A stretch of DNA of 17,790 nucleotides from positions 1 to 17,790 of the forward strand of contig JBLIIJ010000082.1 in assembly GCA_047635055.1 (NCBI GenBank), written 5' to 3'. Positions 1-6,676 of the stretch are shown here, piece by piece. The notes beneath the pieces were generated by a model. That model had not been told where the DNA came from. It saw only the letters and a list, made by a program, of their open reading frames with translations, and did no database searches. Position 1 is the first letter of the stretch; each line of letters opens with the position of its first letter. This DNA comes from JAVJRN01 sp047635055. GTDB lineage: Bacteria > Bacteroidota > Bacteroidia > Cytophagales > Cyclobacteriaceae. Made by a program: the position numbers and the translations under genes.

Positions 1-47
1 TCTCTGGTTATATTTTATTGCTTCTCATGATGTTGCTTAAACTGTAA
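1..47 (+). CDS. C-terminal end of an upstream membrane protein (partial)
   Basis: In the third forward frame, bases 3-44 translate to a short hydrophobic tail (SGYILLLLMMLLKL) followed by TAA at 45-47. This looks like the end of a last transmembrane helix. It lies 45 nt upstream of the YeeE/YedE pair on the same strand, so it could belong to the same operon. A TauE/SafE-type sulfite exporter would fit the neighbourhood, but 14 residues cannot identify a family. The other two frames end in less coherent peptides. Confidence 0.3.
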   Translation, partial: SGYILLLLMMLLKL

Positions 48-92
48 AACTACAAATTGCGATATTTTATAAACGAACTAGCCGAATATTAA

Positions 93-650
93 ATGAATTG
101 GATAACAGCACCTTGGCCCTGGTACGTTGCGGGACCAATGATTACACTAATAATGGCGTTATTGCTTTTTTTCGGAAAGCAATTTGGTGTATCCTCAACA
201 TTGAGGACGATATGTTCAGTGGGGGGGGCAGGAAAAGTGAGTGAGTTTTTTCGATTTGATTGGAAAAGTACTATTTGGAACTTGTTTTTTGCTGCAGGAT
301 GCGTAATTGGCGGCTATCTCGCTCATCATTATATGACGCCAGAGGTTGCTATTCAATTAAGTGAAAAAACCATCCAATCATTGCAAGGATATGGTCTGGA
401 AAATCCGGGTAAGACGTTTTTACCAGAATCAATTTTCAGTATTTCAAATCTTGCCTCGTTTCAAGGCATTTTGTTTATGATTATTGGTGGCTTTCTGGTA
501 GGTTTTGGTACTCGCTATGCTGGGGGCTGTACATCCGGTCATGCCATAAGTGGGTTGAGCAACCTACAAATACCATCTCTCATTGCAGTAGTAGGCTTTT
601 TTATTGGCGGTTTATTGATGACTCATTTTATACTCCCGCTAATATTGTGA
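93..650 (+). CDS. YeeE/YedE family membrane protein, N-terminal half (probable thiosulfate/sulfur-compound importer)
   Basis: A 185-residue integral membrane protein of the YeeE/YedE (DUF395) family. It has about four hydrophobic segments (roughly 10-30, 60-78, 122-142, 158-183). The family signature G-x-G-T-R-x-A-G-G-C-T-S-G-H lies at 137-150, with the conserved cysteine at C146; further cysteines are C41 and C70. Family members such as TsuA carry thiosulfate through the inner membrane using conserved cysteines. TsuA-type proteins are about twice this length, and here the second half is the next gene. The start at 93 follows an AT-rich leader without a clear Shine-Dalgarno sequence. The stop overlaps the next start by 4 nt (GTGA), so the two halves are almost certainly co-translated. 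The substrate is inferred from the family only. Confidence 0.88.
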   Translation: MNWITAPWPWYVAGPMITLIMALLLFFGKQFGVSSTLRTICSVGGAGKVSEFFRFDWKSTIWNLFFAAGCVIGGYLAHHYMTPEVAIQLSEKTIQSLQGYGLENPGKTFLPESIFSISNLASFQGILFMIIGGFLVGFGTRYAGGCTSGHAISGLSNLQIPSLIAVVGFFIGGLLMTHFILPLIL

Positions 651-1063
651 AAAACGTTAAATTTTTACTCGTTGGAATAATCTTTGGAATAGTTCTGACC
701 AAGTCGGAAGTAATCTCATGGTATAGAATCTACGAAATGTTTAGGTTTGAGTCCTTTCATATGTTCGGTGTTATTGGGTCTGCTGTAATATTGGGGATTA
801 TTGTAGTGAAAGTAATCAAGCATTTTAAACTCAAGGATATCGCTGGCAATCCAATTGTCATTAAAGAAAAAGCTAAGCTATTTTGGCCTCCTATAATCGG
901 AGGAACTATTTTTGGGCTTGGTTGGGCGTTGACGGGAGCCTGTCCAGGTCCAATTTATATTCTTATTGGAAATGGCTTTCCTAGCTTTATTGTCGTGTTT
1001 ATGGCCGCCGTAACAGGAACATTCGTTTACGGGTTGGTGATGCAGTACTTGCCTAGAAAATAG
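647..1063 (+). CDS. YeeE/YedE (DUF6691-type) membrane protein, C-terminal half of the split importer
   Basis: A 138-residue membrane protein that starts at GTG 647 inside the stop of the preceding gene. Hydrophobic segments lie at about 4-19, 38-57, 82-100 and 112-132. The second YeeE signature, G-W-A-L-T-G-A-C-P-G-P, runs from about 92 to 102, with the conserved cysteine at C99. It pairs with the cysteine motif of the upstream protein, so together they make one full-length transporter with two pseudo-symmetric halves. Bacteroidota commonly carry this family as two adjacent genes, so the split is probably ancestral rather than a fresh frameshift. No rhodanese or sulfurtransferase gene is visible nearby. 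Confidence 0.86.
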   Translation: MKNVKFLLVGIIFGIVLTKSEVISWYRIYEMFRFESFHMFGVIGSAVILGIIVVKVIKHFKLKDIAGNPIVIKEKAKLFWPPIIGGTIFGLGWALTGACPGPIYILIGNGFPSFIVVFMAAVTGTFVYGLVMQYLPRK

Positions 1064-1106
1064 GCGACTTATGATCAATTGATTATCTTTCTTTTCTAAT
1101 CCAAAA

Positions 1107-2036
1107 ATGATGAATTATAAAGAAGGAATGCTCCGAGAGGGAGCGTTGAAAGGGAAGACAATACTAGTAACAGGCGGTGGCACAGGTCTGGGCCGCTCTA
1201 TGGGAACCTATTTCTCACACCTTGGAGCAAATCTGGTTATTACAAGCCGTAAACTCGATGTGCTAGAAGAAACAGCCAAGGAAATAACGAAGGAAACAGG
1301 AAATCCTGTTTTAGCATTGGCGTGTGATGTAAGAGAATACGATCAAGTTGAAAAAGTAATAGTAGATACTAAGGCTAATTTTGGTAAAATTGATGTGTTG
1401 CTTAATAATGCCGCAGGAAATTTCATTAGCCCTACAGAAAGACTTTCTCACAGAGCCTTTGATACAGTCGTTGATATTGTACTAAAAGGTTCATACAATT
1501 TCACTTTAGCAGTTGGTAAGGACTGGATTAAGAATAAAGTCGAAGGAAATATTCTGAATATAGTCACTACCTATGCGTGGACTGGATCAGGATATGTAGT
1601 TCCATCAGCCGCAGCGAAAGCAGGAGTGCTCGCTCTGACTCGTTCTTTGGCCGTTGAGTGGGCGAAATATGGAATACGAAGTAATGCAATAGCACCAGGA
1701 CCTTTTCCTACAAAAGGTGCTTGGGACAGGTTATTACCAGGAGAGTTAAGGAAGAAATTCGATCCAGCAAAAAAAGTACCTGTAGGTAGAGTAGGCGAGC
1801 ACCAAGAACTGGCCAACCTTGCAGCCTATTTGGTATCAGATTTTTCGGCTTATGTCAATGGTGAAGTTGTGACCATAGATGGGGGAGAATGGCTCAAAGG
1901 TGCGGGCGAAATGAATGATTTGGATCAGGTGCCTGAAGAGCTTTGGGATGCTATGGAATTATCTCGCAAAGGAGGATCAAAGATAAAAGCTGCCTGGTTG
2001 TACTTCAATGGTCTTAGGAAAATTAAGTTTAAATAG
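1107..2036 (+). CDS. 2,4-dienoyl-CoA reductase-type SDR oxidoreductase (DECR family)
   Basis: A 309-residue short-chain dehydrogenase/reductase. The nucleotide-binding motif TGGGTGLG is at 22-29 and NNAAG at 100-104. In place of classical YxxxK the protein has Y156 and, 15 residues on, K171, inside the segment T-Y-A-W-T-G-S-G-Y-V-V-P-S-A-A-A-K. That spacing and the following P-G-P-F-P-T-K-G-A-W (197-206) match mitochondrial-type DECR1, which reduces 2,4-dienoyl-CoA with NADPH during oxidation of polyunsaturated fatty acids. Catalytic roles are assigned by analogy with DECR1. The tandem ATGs at 1107 and 1110 give equivalent starts; a start at 1128 is less likely. No terminator is visible after the stop. 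A generic enoyl-CoA reductase or other SDR is the alternative. Confidence 0.85.
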   Translation: MMNYKEGMLREGALKGKTILVTGGGTGLGRSMGTYFSHLGANLVITSRKLDVLEETAKEITKETGNPVLALACDVREYDQVEKVIVDTKANFGKIDVLLNNAAGNFISPTERLSHRAFDTVVDIVLKGSYNFTLAVGKDWIKNKVEGNILNIVTTYAWTGSGYVVPSAAAKAGVLALTRSLAVEWAKYGIRSNAIAPGPFPTKGAWDRLLPGELRKKFDPAKKVPVGRVGEHQELANLAAYLVSDFSAYVNGEVVTIDGGEWLKGAGEMNDLDQVPEELWDAMELSRKGGSKIKAAWLYFNGLRKIKFK

Positions 2037-2116
2037 TCATTTCTTTGTTATTTGCTTCTCGAAAAATGGGAATTGCCGAAATTAAAACCAAAGACGTTTC
2101 TATTATTTGAATCAAC

Positions 2117-2180
2117 GAATTCATTAGGAGGGAGGATATTACTTTTATTTACAGTCATGTCTTTTAACTCCTAATGATTC
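2117..2180. repeat. Long-armed inverted repeat (10 + 3 bp arms)
   Basis: The arm TCATTAGGAG at 2121-2130 is the exact reverse complement of CTCCTAATGA at 2168-2177. Three further pairs (GAA 2117-2119 with TTC 2178-2180) extend the stem after a one-base bulge at 2120. The enclosed loop is 37 nt. No T-tract follows on either strand, so this is not a standard terminator. It could be an RNA structure in the 3' region of the upstream reductase transcript, or remnants of element ends. Confidence 0.5.
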
Positions 2181-2773
2181 TAATCAAGCTATCATTTTAA
2201 GAAAAAGCAAAAGACCAATTGTCAGAACAACTAGGGATTGAATGATAAACTGGTTTTTTGTTGTTCATTTTTTAGAACTATTAAGGAATGAATTTTAGCT
2301 ACAACCTGCAGGTCTTTAAATATCAAAAGATTGTTTGATTTGAATATCAATTTTAGATTTTCTGTCAACGAAACGTGGGGCATATCTAAAGGAGCTAAGT
2401 TCATCAGAAATTTTCTATCGCTTCGTCGGTAATATTGCACTTGATATTTTTTGAGTATTAAAGAGAGCCTCAACTTTCTTATACCGATAATCAACGCATT
2501 CATCGAGAAAATCGCTTTTGTAGTCTAAGTATTTTGGTGCTGTATCTATCCGCCAATGCCACAGACTATCGCTTTACCTACTTTCCATCTTTTTCCGAAA
2601 TTGCCGTTAACTATAAATGTGAGCGTGAGATCTTATTAATCATATTGAAATTAGGGATTTATTCTACTTTGTTTGTTAAGAACATAACTTCGTTAAATGC
2701 CATATTTAAAGGTGAATGGAGTTCGCTTTAATTTATCAATTGTTCGCGAATCATTTCATTTAAATTGTTGATG

Positions 2774-2795
2774 CTTGCAAAAGATCTTTTGCAAG
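2774..2795. repeat. Perfect 22-bp palindrome
   Basis: The half CTTGCAAAAGA is followed directly by its exact reverse complement TCTTTTGCAAG, giving 11 + 11 bp with no spacer. In RNA it could fold as a 9-bp stem with a GATC loop. It has no adjacent T-tract. No gene start lies close by, so it is either an operator left beside a lost gene or a binding site of unknown role. Confidence 0.6.
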
Positions 2796-3060
2796 TCAAG
2801 AAAACAGCCATTGAAAGTATTGAGAACTGATATAAACGGCTATTTTAATCGTATGAATAACCAAAGCGCTAAGTCCTCCCAAGAGAGATTTTGCGTTTTA
2901 ATTAGTTCATTACTAGTAAAGACCACCAGTTCTATTGCATGATTTCTGCTATATTCATTTAGAGTTTTGAATTCTAAGGAAATGAGTAATCCAAATAGAG
3001 AAAGAGACAATTTTTAAAATTGTGATCGCCAAAAGGTTGGTATTGCTAACTCTTTGAGAA

Positions 3061-3094
3061 TAAAAAAAACCAGTCATTTTTCAATGACTGGTTT
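3061..3094 (-). terminator. Rho-independent terminator of the tRNA-Ser/tRNA-Arg transcript
   Basis: A perfect 12-bp stem (3067-3078 with 3083-3094) encloses a 4-nt loop. On the minus strand it is followed by a run of T from the eight A bases at 3062-3069. The stem begins only 4 nt after the 3' end of tRNA-Arg. Confidence 0.92.
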
Positions 3095-3097
3095 AAG

Positions 3098-3171
3098 TGA
3101 TTCGCTCAGGACTCGAACCTGAAACCCCCTGCTTAGAAGGCAGGCGCTCTATCCAGTTGAGCTAGCGAACC
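3098..3171 (-). tRNA. tRNA-Arg (anticodon TCT)
   Basis: A 74-nt cloverleaf on the minus strand. The acceptor strand GGTTCGC pairs with GCGAATC (one G-U pair) and the discriminator base is A. The anticodon stem CCTGC/GCAGG carries the loop CTTCTAA, giving anticodon TCT, which reads AGA/AGG codons. The T-arm contains GGTTCGAGTCC. CCA is not encoded. It is the second gene of a two-tRNA transcript behind tRNA-Ser. Confidence 0.96.
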
Positions 3172-3204
3172 TGCTTTTATGGATATCTTTTCATTTAAAG
3201 TATG

Positions 3205-3291
3205 CGGAGGGGGGGGGATTCGAACCCCCGGTACGATTTCTCGTACGCATGTTTAGCAAACATGTGGTTTCAGCCACTCACCCACCTCTCC
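3205..3291 (-). tRNA. tRNA-Ser (anticodon GCT) with one acceptor-stem mismatch
   Basis: An 87-nt class II tRNA on the minus strand. It starts GGAGAGG, has the anticodon loop TTGCTAA (anticodon GCT, reading AGC/AGU), a long variable arm (GTACGA / TCGTAC with loop GAAA), a 5-bp G/C T-stem and discriminator G, which is usual for serine tRNAs. The 3' acceptor strand is CCCCTCC, so pair 5-68 is A opposite C rather than A-U. CCA is not encoded. It precedes tRNA-Arg by 33 nt. Confidence 0.95.
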
Positions 3292-3314
3292 GTTAGCCTT
3301 TCTGAAAAGGAGTG

Positions 3315-3344
3315 CAAACTTAGATTAAAACAATTATTTAACAA
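3315..3344 (-). promoter_or_regulatory. Bacteroidota-type promoter for the tRNA pair
   Basis: On the minus strand, TTG (3344-3342) is followed after exactly 19 nt by TAAGTTTG (3322-3315). This matches the Bacteroidota sigma-factor consensus TTG-N19-TAnnTTTG in both boxes and spacing. The expected transcription start falls about 15 nt upstream of tRNA-Ser, which suits a tRNA operon. Confidence 0.82.
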
Positions 3345-3474
3345 AGACTCTCAAACTTATTTGATCATAAATTTTCAGGTTTTATTTTACAGCCATAATA
3401 ACAGAGGGAAAATAGATTGATACTAAATTTTGTTAAATACTTGAACAAGCCTAGGTCACGCACGTTGGCTATGT

Positions 3475-3482
3475 TAATTTTG
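3475..3482 (+). promoter_or_regulatory. Candidate -7 box directly before batB
   Basis: TAATTTTG matches TAnnTTTG perfectly and ends 8 nt before the batB ATG. No TTG occurs at the usual 19-nt spacing upstream, so the -33 element is weak or absent. If used, transcription would begin at or next to the start codon, giving a leaderless message. Confidence 0.4.
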
Positions 3483-3490
3483 ATTAATAT

Positions 3491-4459
3491 ATGAATTGGG
3501 CAAATGAGATAGGAGTCTTCGAGTACTCACTAATAGCAATATTTTTCTTCGCGTATTTTTTCTATATCATCAGGCTGATAAATATAAGGAGAGCCTTGAA
3601 AACTTCTATCAGCAGATCGCTGATAAAACTCTTCTTAAGGACTTTATATTTTGCTTTGTTAATTGTCGCCTTGATAGGTCCGTCATTTGGTGAGACGTCT
3701 CGAGAAGTAAAATCCATAGGAAAGGATATTTTCATTTGCATAGATCTTTCGCAATCGATGAATGCTTTTGATATTCAACCGACAAGATTGGAAAAAGTCA
3801 AGTTTGAGCTTTCCAATATAGTGGAGTCGTTTAGTTCTGATCGCATCGGATTAATCATGTTTTCTAATGAGGCTTTTATGCAATGCCCATTAACATATGA
3901 CAACAATGCGCTGAATCTATTCATCAAATCATTAAATACGAGTTTAGTACCCAACTCGGGTACTGATTTCGGACCTCCCATGAAAATGGCTTTAGATAAA
4001 CTAGCCAGCGAGGAGAGTATTGCTACTCGCCAGAAATCGAAAGTTATTATCCTCATTTCAGATGGAGAGGATTTTGGTACTGATACTGAGCAAGTGGCTG
4101 ATGAAGTAGAGAACAGTGGGATTAAGTTGTTTACGTTAGGCGTAGGAACCATAAAAGGGAGTAAAATTTCAACAAGAAATGGATTTAAAAGAAATAATCA
4201 AGGTCAAGAGGTTGTCAGTAAGATGAATTCGAAATCGTTAGAAAAATTAGCCTCTGATACTGGAGGTAAGTATTTTGAAATTAACGATTCAAGAAACGAT
4301 ACAGAACGTCTAATTAACGCAATAATTGATATTGAAGGAGAATTGCGGGATTCGAAAAAAGTTGATGCCAAAGCGAACAAATACTTCTACTTTTTGGGTT
4401 TAGCCTTACTGCTCATTCTGATTGATTATTTATTCCTCGTAAAAGTGATTAAAATATGA
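3491..4459 (+). CDS. batB: BatA/BatB-like vWA-domain membrane protein
   Basis: A 322-residue protein with transmembrane segments at about 11-29 and 48-64, a von Willebrand A domain from about 78 to 280, and a C-terminal helix at about 299-317. The metal-ion site (MIDAS) is intact: D85-x-S87-x-S89, T158 in S-G-T-D-F-G, and D191 in S-D-G-E-D. This is the layout of Bat (Bacteroides aerotolerance) vWA proteins, which sit in the inner membrane with the vWA domain exposed to the periplasm; their biochemical role is unsettled. The gene overlaps batC by 4 nt (ATGA). The usual partners (MoxR ATPase, DUF58 protein, second vWA protein, BatD) are not in the window, so choosing BatB over BatA rests on the position before BatC. 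Confidence 0.88.
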   Translation: MNWANEIGVFEYSLIAIFFFAYFFYIIRLINIRRALKTSISRSLIKLFLRTLYFALLIVALIGPSFGETSREVKSIGKDIFICIDLSQSMNAFDIQPTRLEKVKFELSNIVESFSSDRIGLIMFSNEAFMQCPLTYDNNALNLFIKSLNTSLVPNSGTDFGPPMKMALDKLASEESIATRQKSKVIILISDGEDFGTDTEQVADEVENSGIKLFTLGVGTIKGSKISTRNGFKRNNQGQEVVSKMNSKSLEKLASDTGGKYFEINDSRNDTERLINAIIDIEGELRDSKKVDAKANKYFYFLGLALLLILIDYLFLVKVIKI

Positions 4460-5325
4460 AAATACTGCTCTTGTTGATGGCCACAATCTTTTTCGCAAAT
4501 GACCCTGCGGAAATAGCAAAATCAAATAAGCTTAAAAAGGAGGCGCAAGAATCGTTTAAATCAGGTGATTATGAATCGGCGATTAAGAGTTACAGTTTTT
4601 TGATTGACTCAATGCAAATCTCAGAGGATGAACTTTATCTGAATCGGGCACATAGCTATTATCTCTTAGGGGATACCGCAAATGCAAAACCGGATTATCA
4701 AAATGCAACAGCAAGTAGTTCAACTTCACTGAGATCATTGGCGCATCAACAACTAGGAGTGATGGCAAAAGACAAGAACCTTTTGGAGGAATCCTTGGCT
4801 CATTTAAAGTATGCTTTGAAAAATGACCCGTCAAATGAAGACGCTCGATACGATTATGAAGTTGTGAAACGACTAGTAAAAGAGCAAAAAGACCAAGAGC
4901 AGGATCAGGAAAATAAAGAGGATCAGGATAAAGAGGATCAAGAAGATCAGGAAAAGAGCGAGGATCAAGAAAGCGAGGAAAACAAGGAAGATCAAGGCGA
5001 TCAAGACAAAGAAGAACAGCAAGACGAGGAGCAACAAGACCAAGAACAGAAAAATAAAGAGGGAGACCAGGAGCAGAAAGAACAAGAAGGAGAGGATAAA
5101 AAAGAAGGCGAAGAGGAGCAGCAAGGGGAAGAAAGTGAGGAAGAGGGCGAGGAGAATCAAGAAAAGCCTGAGCCTACAACAAAAGAAAAACTCAAGGAAA
5201 TGAATATTAGTGAAGAAAAGGCACAAATGATTCTTGAGGCAATGCAAAACAACGAGATCCAGTATATCCAACAGCAAAGGAGAAAGCCAACCAAAGCTTT
5301 GGATAGTGATAAGCCGGACTGGTAA
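4456..5325 (+). CDS. batC: BatC-like TPR protein with long charged linker
   Basis: A 289-residue protein. A hydrophobic N-terminus (1-14) probably acts as a signal or anchor. TPR-like helices cover about 24-140. Residues 143-239 are almost entirely E, D, Q, K, N and G, a disordered acidic linker. A conserved-looking tail follows (K-E-K-L-K-E-M-N-I-S near 243-252, ending K-P-D-W), as in BatC proteins, where an aromatic-ended C-terminus follows the linker. It starts within the batB stop and is surely co-translated. A complex with the vWA protein is the family-based inference. The repetitive GAN/CAR codons make the opposite strand open for 153 codons (5334-4873), which is a by-product of composition. 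Confidence 0.85.
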   Translation: MKILLLLMATIFFANDPAEIAKSNKLKKEAQESFKSGDYESAIKSYSFLIDSMQISEDELYLNRAHSYYLLGDTANAKPDYQNATASSSTSLRSLAHQQLGVMAKDKNLLEESLAHLKYALKNDPSNEDARYDYEVVKRLVKEQKDQEQDQENKEDQDKEDQEDQEKSEDQESEENKEDQGDQDKEEQQDEEQQDQEQKNKEGDQEQKEQEGEDKKEGEEEQQGEESEEEGEENQEKPEPTTKEKLKEMNISEEKAQMILEAMQNNEIQYIQQQRRKPTKALDSDKPDW

Positions 5326-5385
5326 GGAGATCAATAGTCCTTAGATCTGTATCTTATGAATAGCTAAGAGTCGTTTTGGAATAGC

Positions 5386-5393
5386 TAAGTTTG
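5386..5393 (+). promoter_or_regulatory. Candidate -7 box for the thiolase gene
   Basis: TAAGTTTG matches TAnnTTTG and lies 52 nt before the thiolase start. A TTG at the standard spacing is lacking. The box overlaps the second copy of a 10-bp direct repeat (AATAGCTAAG at 5359-5368 and 5380-5389). Confidence 0.45.
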
Positions 5394-5445
5394 TAAGTAT
5401 AAACACATTAAGAACCGGGTCATTGATCCAATTCAAAACAATAGA

Positions 5446-6624
5446 ATGAAGGAAGTATACATAGCAGCTGCCGTTAGAACCCCAATTGGTAGTTTCGGAG
5501 GAAGTCTTTCTGGTTTTACAGCCGTCGAACTAGGAAGTAAAGCCATTGCAGGAGCTTTGAAAAAAGCAAATATTGATGCGTCAGAAGTCAATGAAGTTTT
5601 CATGGGAAATGTAGTTTCTGCGAATTTGGGTCAAGCCCCAGCTCGTCAAGCAGCTATTGGTGCAGGTATTGGTTATAATGTTCCTTGTACTACGGTGAAC
5701 AAGGTGTGTGCTTCTGGTATGAAGTCGGTGATGTTCGGCGCGCAATCAATTATGCTTGGAATCAATGATGTGGTTGTTGCAGGAGGTATGGAAAGTATGT
5801 CTAATATTCCGTATTACATTCCGAAAGCAAGATATGGATACAAGTATGGTCATGGTCAAATGATAGACGGCCTAATGCATGATGGTCTTTGGGAAGTTTA
5901 CAATGGTTTTCCAATGGGTAATTGTGCTGACAATACAGCTAAAGAAATGAATATTTCTCGTGAAGCTCAGGACGCCTATGCCATCAATTCTTACAAAAAA
6001 GTAGATCATTCAACCAATGAAGGGAAGTTTAAAGACGAGATTATTCCTATTGAAATACCTCAGAGAAAAGGTGATCCAATAATTATGGATACTGACGAGG
6101 AGTATAAAAATGTAAATTTTGAGAAAATACCTTCTCTAAGACCAGTTTTTAGCAAAGAGGGCTCTGTGACTGCAGCAAATGCCTCCACGATCAATGACGG
6201 GGCTTCTGCCTTAGTTTTGGTAAGTAAGGAAAAATTACAAGAACTTGGCTTGACTCCTTTGGCTAAAATTATTGGTTTTGCTGACGCTGCTCAGGATCCA
6301 ATATGGTTTACTACTTCGCCATCATTGGCCATTCCGAAGGCTTTAGCCCATGCTGGAATAAGTCCGGAGGATGTAGATTTCTATGAGATCAACGAAGCTT
6401 TTTCGGTTGTTGCCATTGCCAATAATCAAAAGCTTGGCTTAGATGACACAAAAGTCAATGTGTATGGAGGAGCCGTGGCATTAGGACATCCTCTTGGTTC
6501 TTCAGGAGCAAGAATCATATCTACGTTAACCAGTGTATTGCATCAAGAAAATGGGAAAATTGGTGTGGCCGGAATATGTAATGGGGGTGGTGGTGCTTCT
6601 GCTATCGTTATTCAAAAGATTTAA
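5446..6624 (+). CDS. Acetyl-CoA C-acetyltransferase (thiolase)
   Basis: A 392-residue thiolase of full family length. The acylated cysteine C88 sits in N-K-V-C-A-S-G-M (85-92). H348 lies in G-H-P-L-G-S-S-G-A-R and C378 in C-N-G-G-G-G-A, the other two members of the catalytic set. These positions are nearly the same as in the well-studied Zoogloea enzyme. It condenses two acetyl-CoA to acetoacetyl-CoA or runs in the reverse direction; biosynthetic versus degradative use cannot be settled from sequence. It appears monocistronic: 120 nt separate it from batC and a strong terminator follows. The dienoyl-CoA reductase 3.4 kb upstream is another acyl-CoA enzyme but is not in the same operon. Confidence 0.95.
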   Translation: MKEVYIAAAVRTPIGSFGGSLSGFTAVELGSKAIAGALKKANIDASEVNEVFMGNVVSANLGQAPARQAAIGAGIGYNVPCTTVNKVCASGMKSVMFGAQSIMLGINDVVVAGGMESMSNIPYYIPKARYGYKYGHGQMIDGLMHDGLWEVYNGFPMGNCADNTAKEMNISREAQDAYAINSYKKVDHSTNEGKFKDEIIPIEIPQRKGDPIIMDTDEEYKNVNFEKIPSLRPVFSKEGSVTAANASTINDGASALVLVSKEKLQELGLTPLAKIIGFADAAQDPIWFTTSPSLAIPKALAHAGISPEDVDFYEINEAFSVVAIANNQKLGLDDTKVNVYGGAVALGHPLGSSGARIISTLTSVLHQENGKIGVAGICNGGGGASAIVIQKI

Positions 6625-6643
6625 ACTGATTCGATTTAATTTC

Positions 6644-6676
6644 AAAAACCTCACGGCAAATCGTGAGGTTTTTTTG
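6644..6676 (+). terminator. Rho-independent terminator after the thiolase gene
   Basis: Stem CCTCACG (6649-6655) pairs with CGTGAGG (6662-6668) around a 6-nt loop, extended by A-T pairs and followed by seven T (6669-6675). It lies 25 nt after the thiolase stop. Confidence 0.93.

Larger units (their letters stand above)
2037..3060. other. About 1 kb without a convincing gene
   Basis: AT-rich stretch between the dienoyl-CoA reductase and the tRNA pair. The longest open frames are 90 codons on the minus strand (2503-2231) and 65 codons on the plus strand (2534-2731). Neither protein resembles a family I recognise, neither has good start context, and both are common lengths for random AT-rich frames. 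A decayed minus-strand gene cannot be excluded, because adjacent frames between 2300 and 2630 each give protein-like stretches broken by stops. Two conspicuous inverted repeats (2117-2180 and 2774-2795) lie here. No RNA gene was recognised. Confidence 0.6.

Noticed and set aside
2231..2503. 90-codon minus-strand frame in the 1-kb gap
   Set aside because: No recognisable family, AT-driven composition and no supporting neighbour. It is kept only as a possible fragment of a decayed gene.
2534..2731. 65-codon plus-strand frame in the 1-kb gap
   Set aside because: No homology recognised and no good start context; length is typical of chance frames here.
3202..3420. 72-codon plus-strand frame
   Set aside because: Its first half is the antisense of tRNA-Ser and its rest is the tRNA promoter region.
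4900..5170. Short repeated GAT-CAG-type units that look like a minisatellite or CRISPR-like array
   Set aside because: They are irregular codons for an acidic low-complexity linker inside batC. There are no regular repeats with spacers, and no CRISPR array was seen anywhere in the window.
4873..5334. 153-codon minus-strand frame opposite batC
   Set aside because: It is the complement of the E/D/Q/K-rich linker and reads as poly-Leu/Phe/Ile, a composition effect rather than a membrane protein gene.
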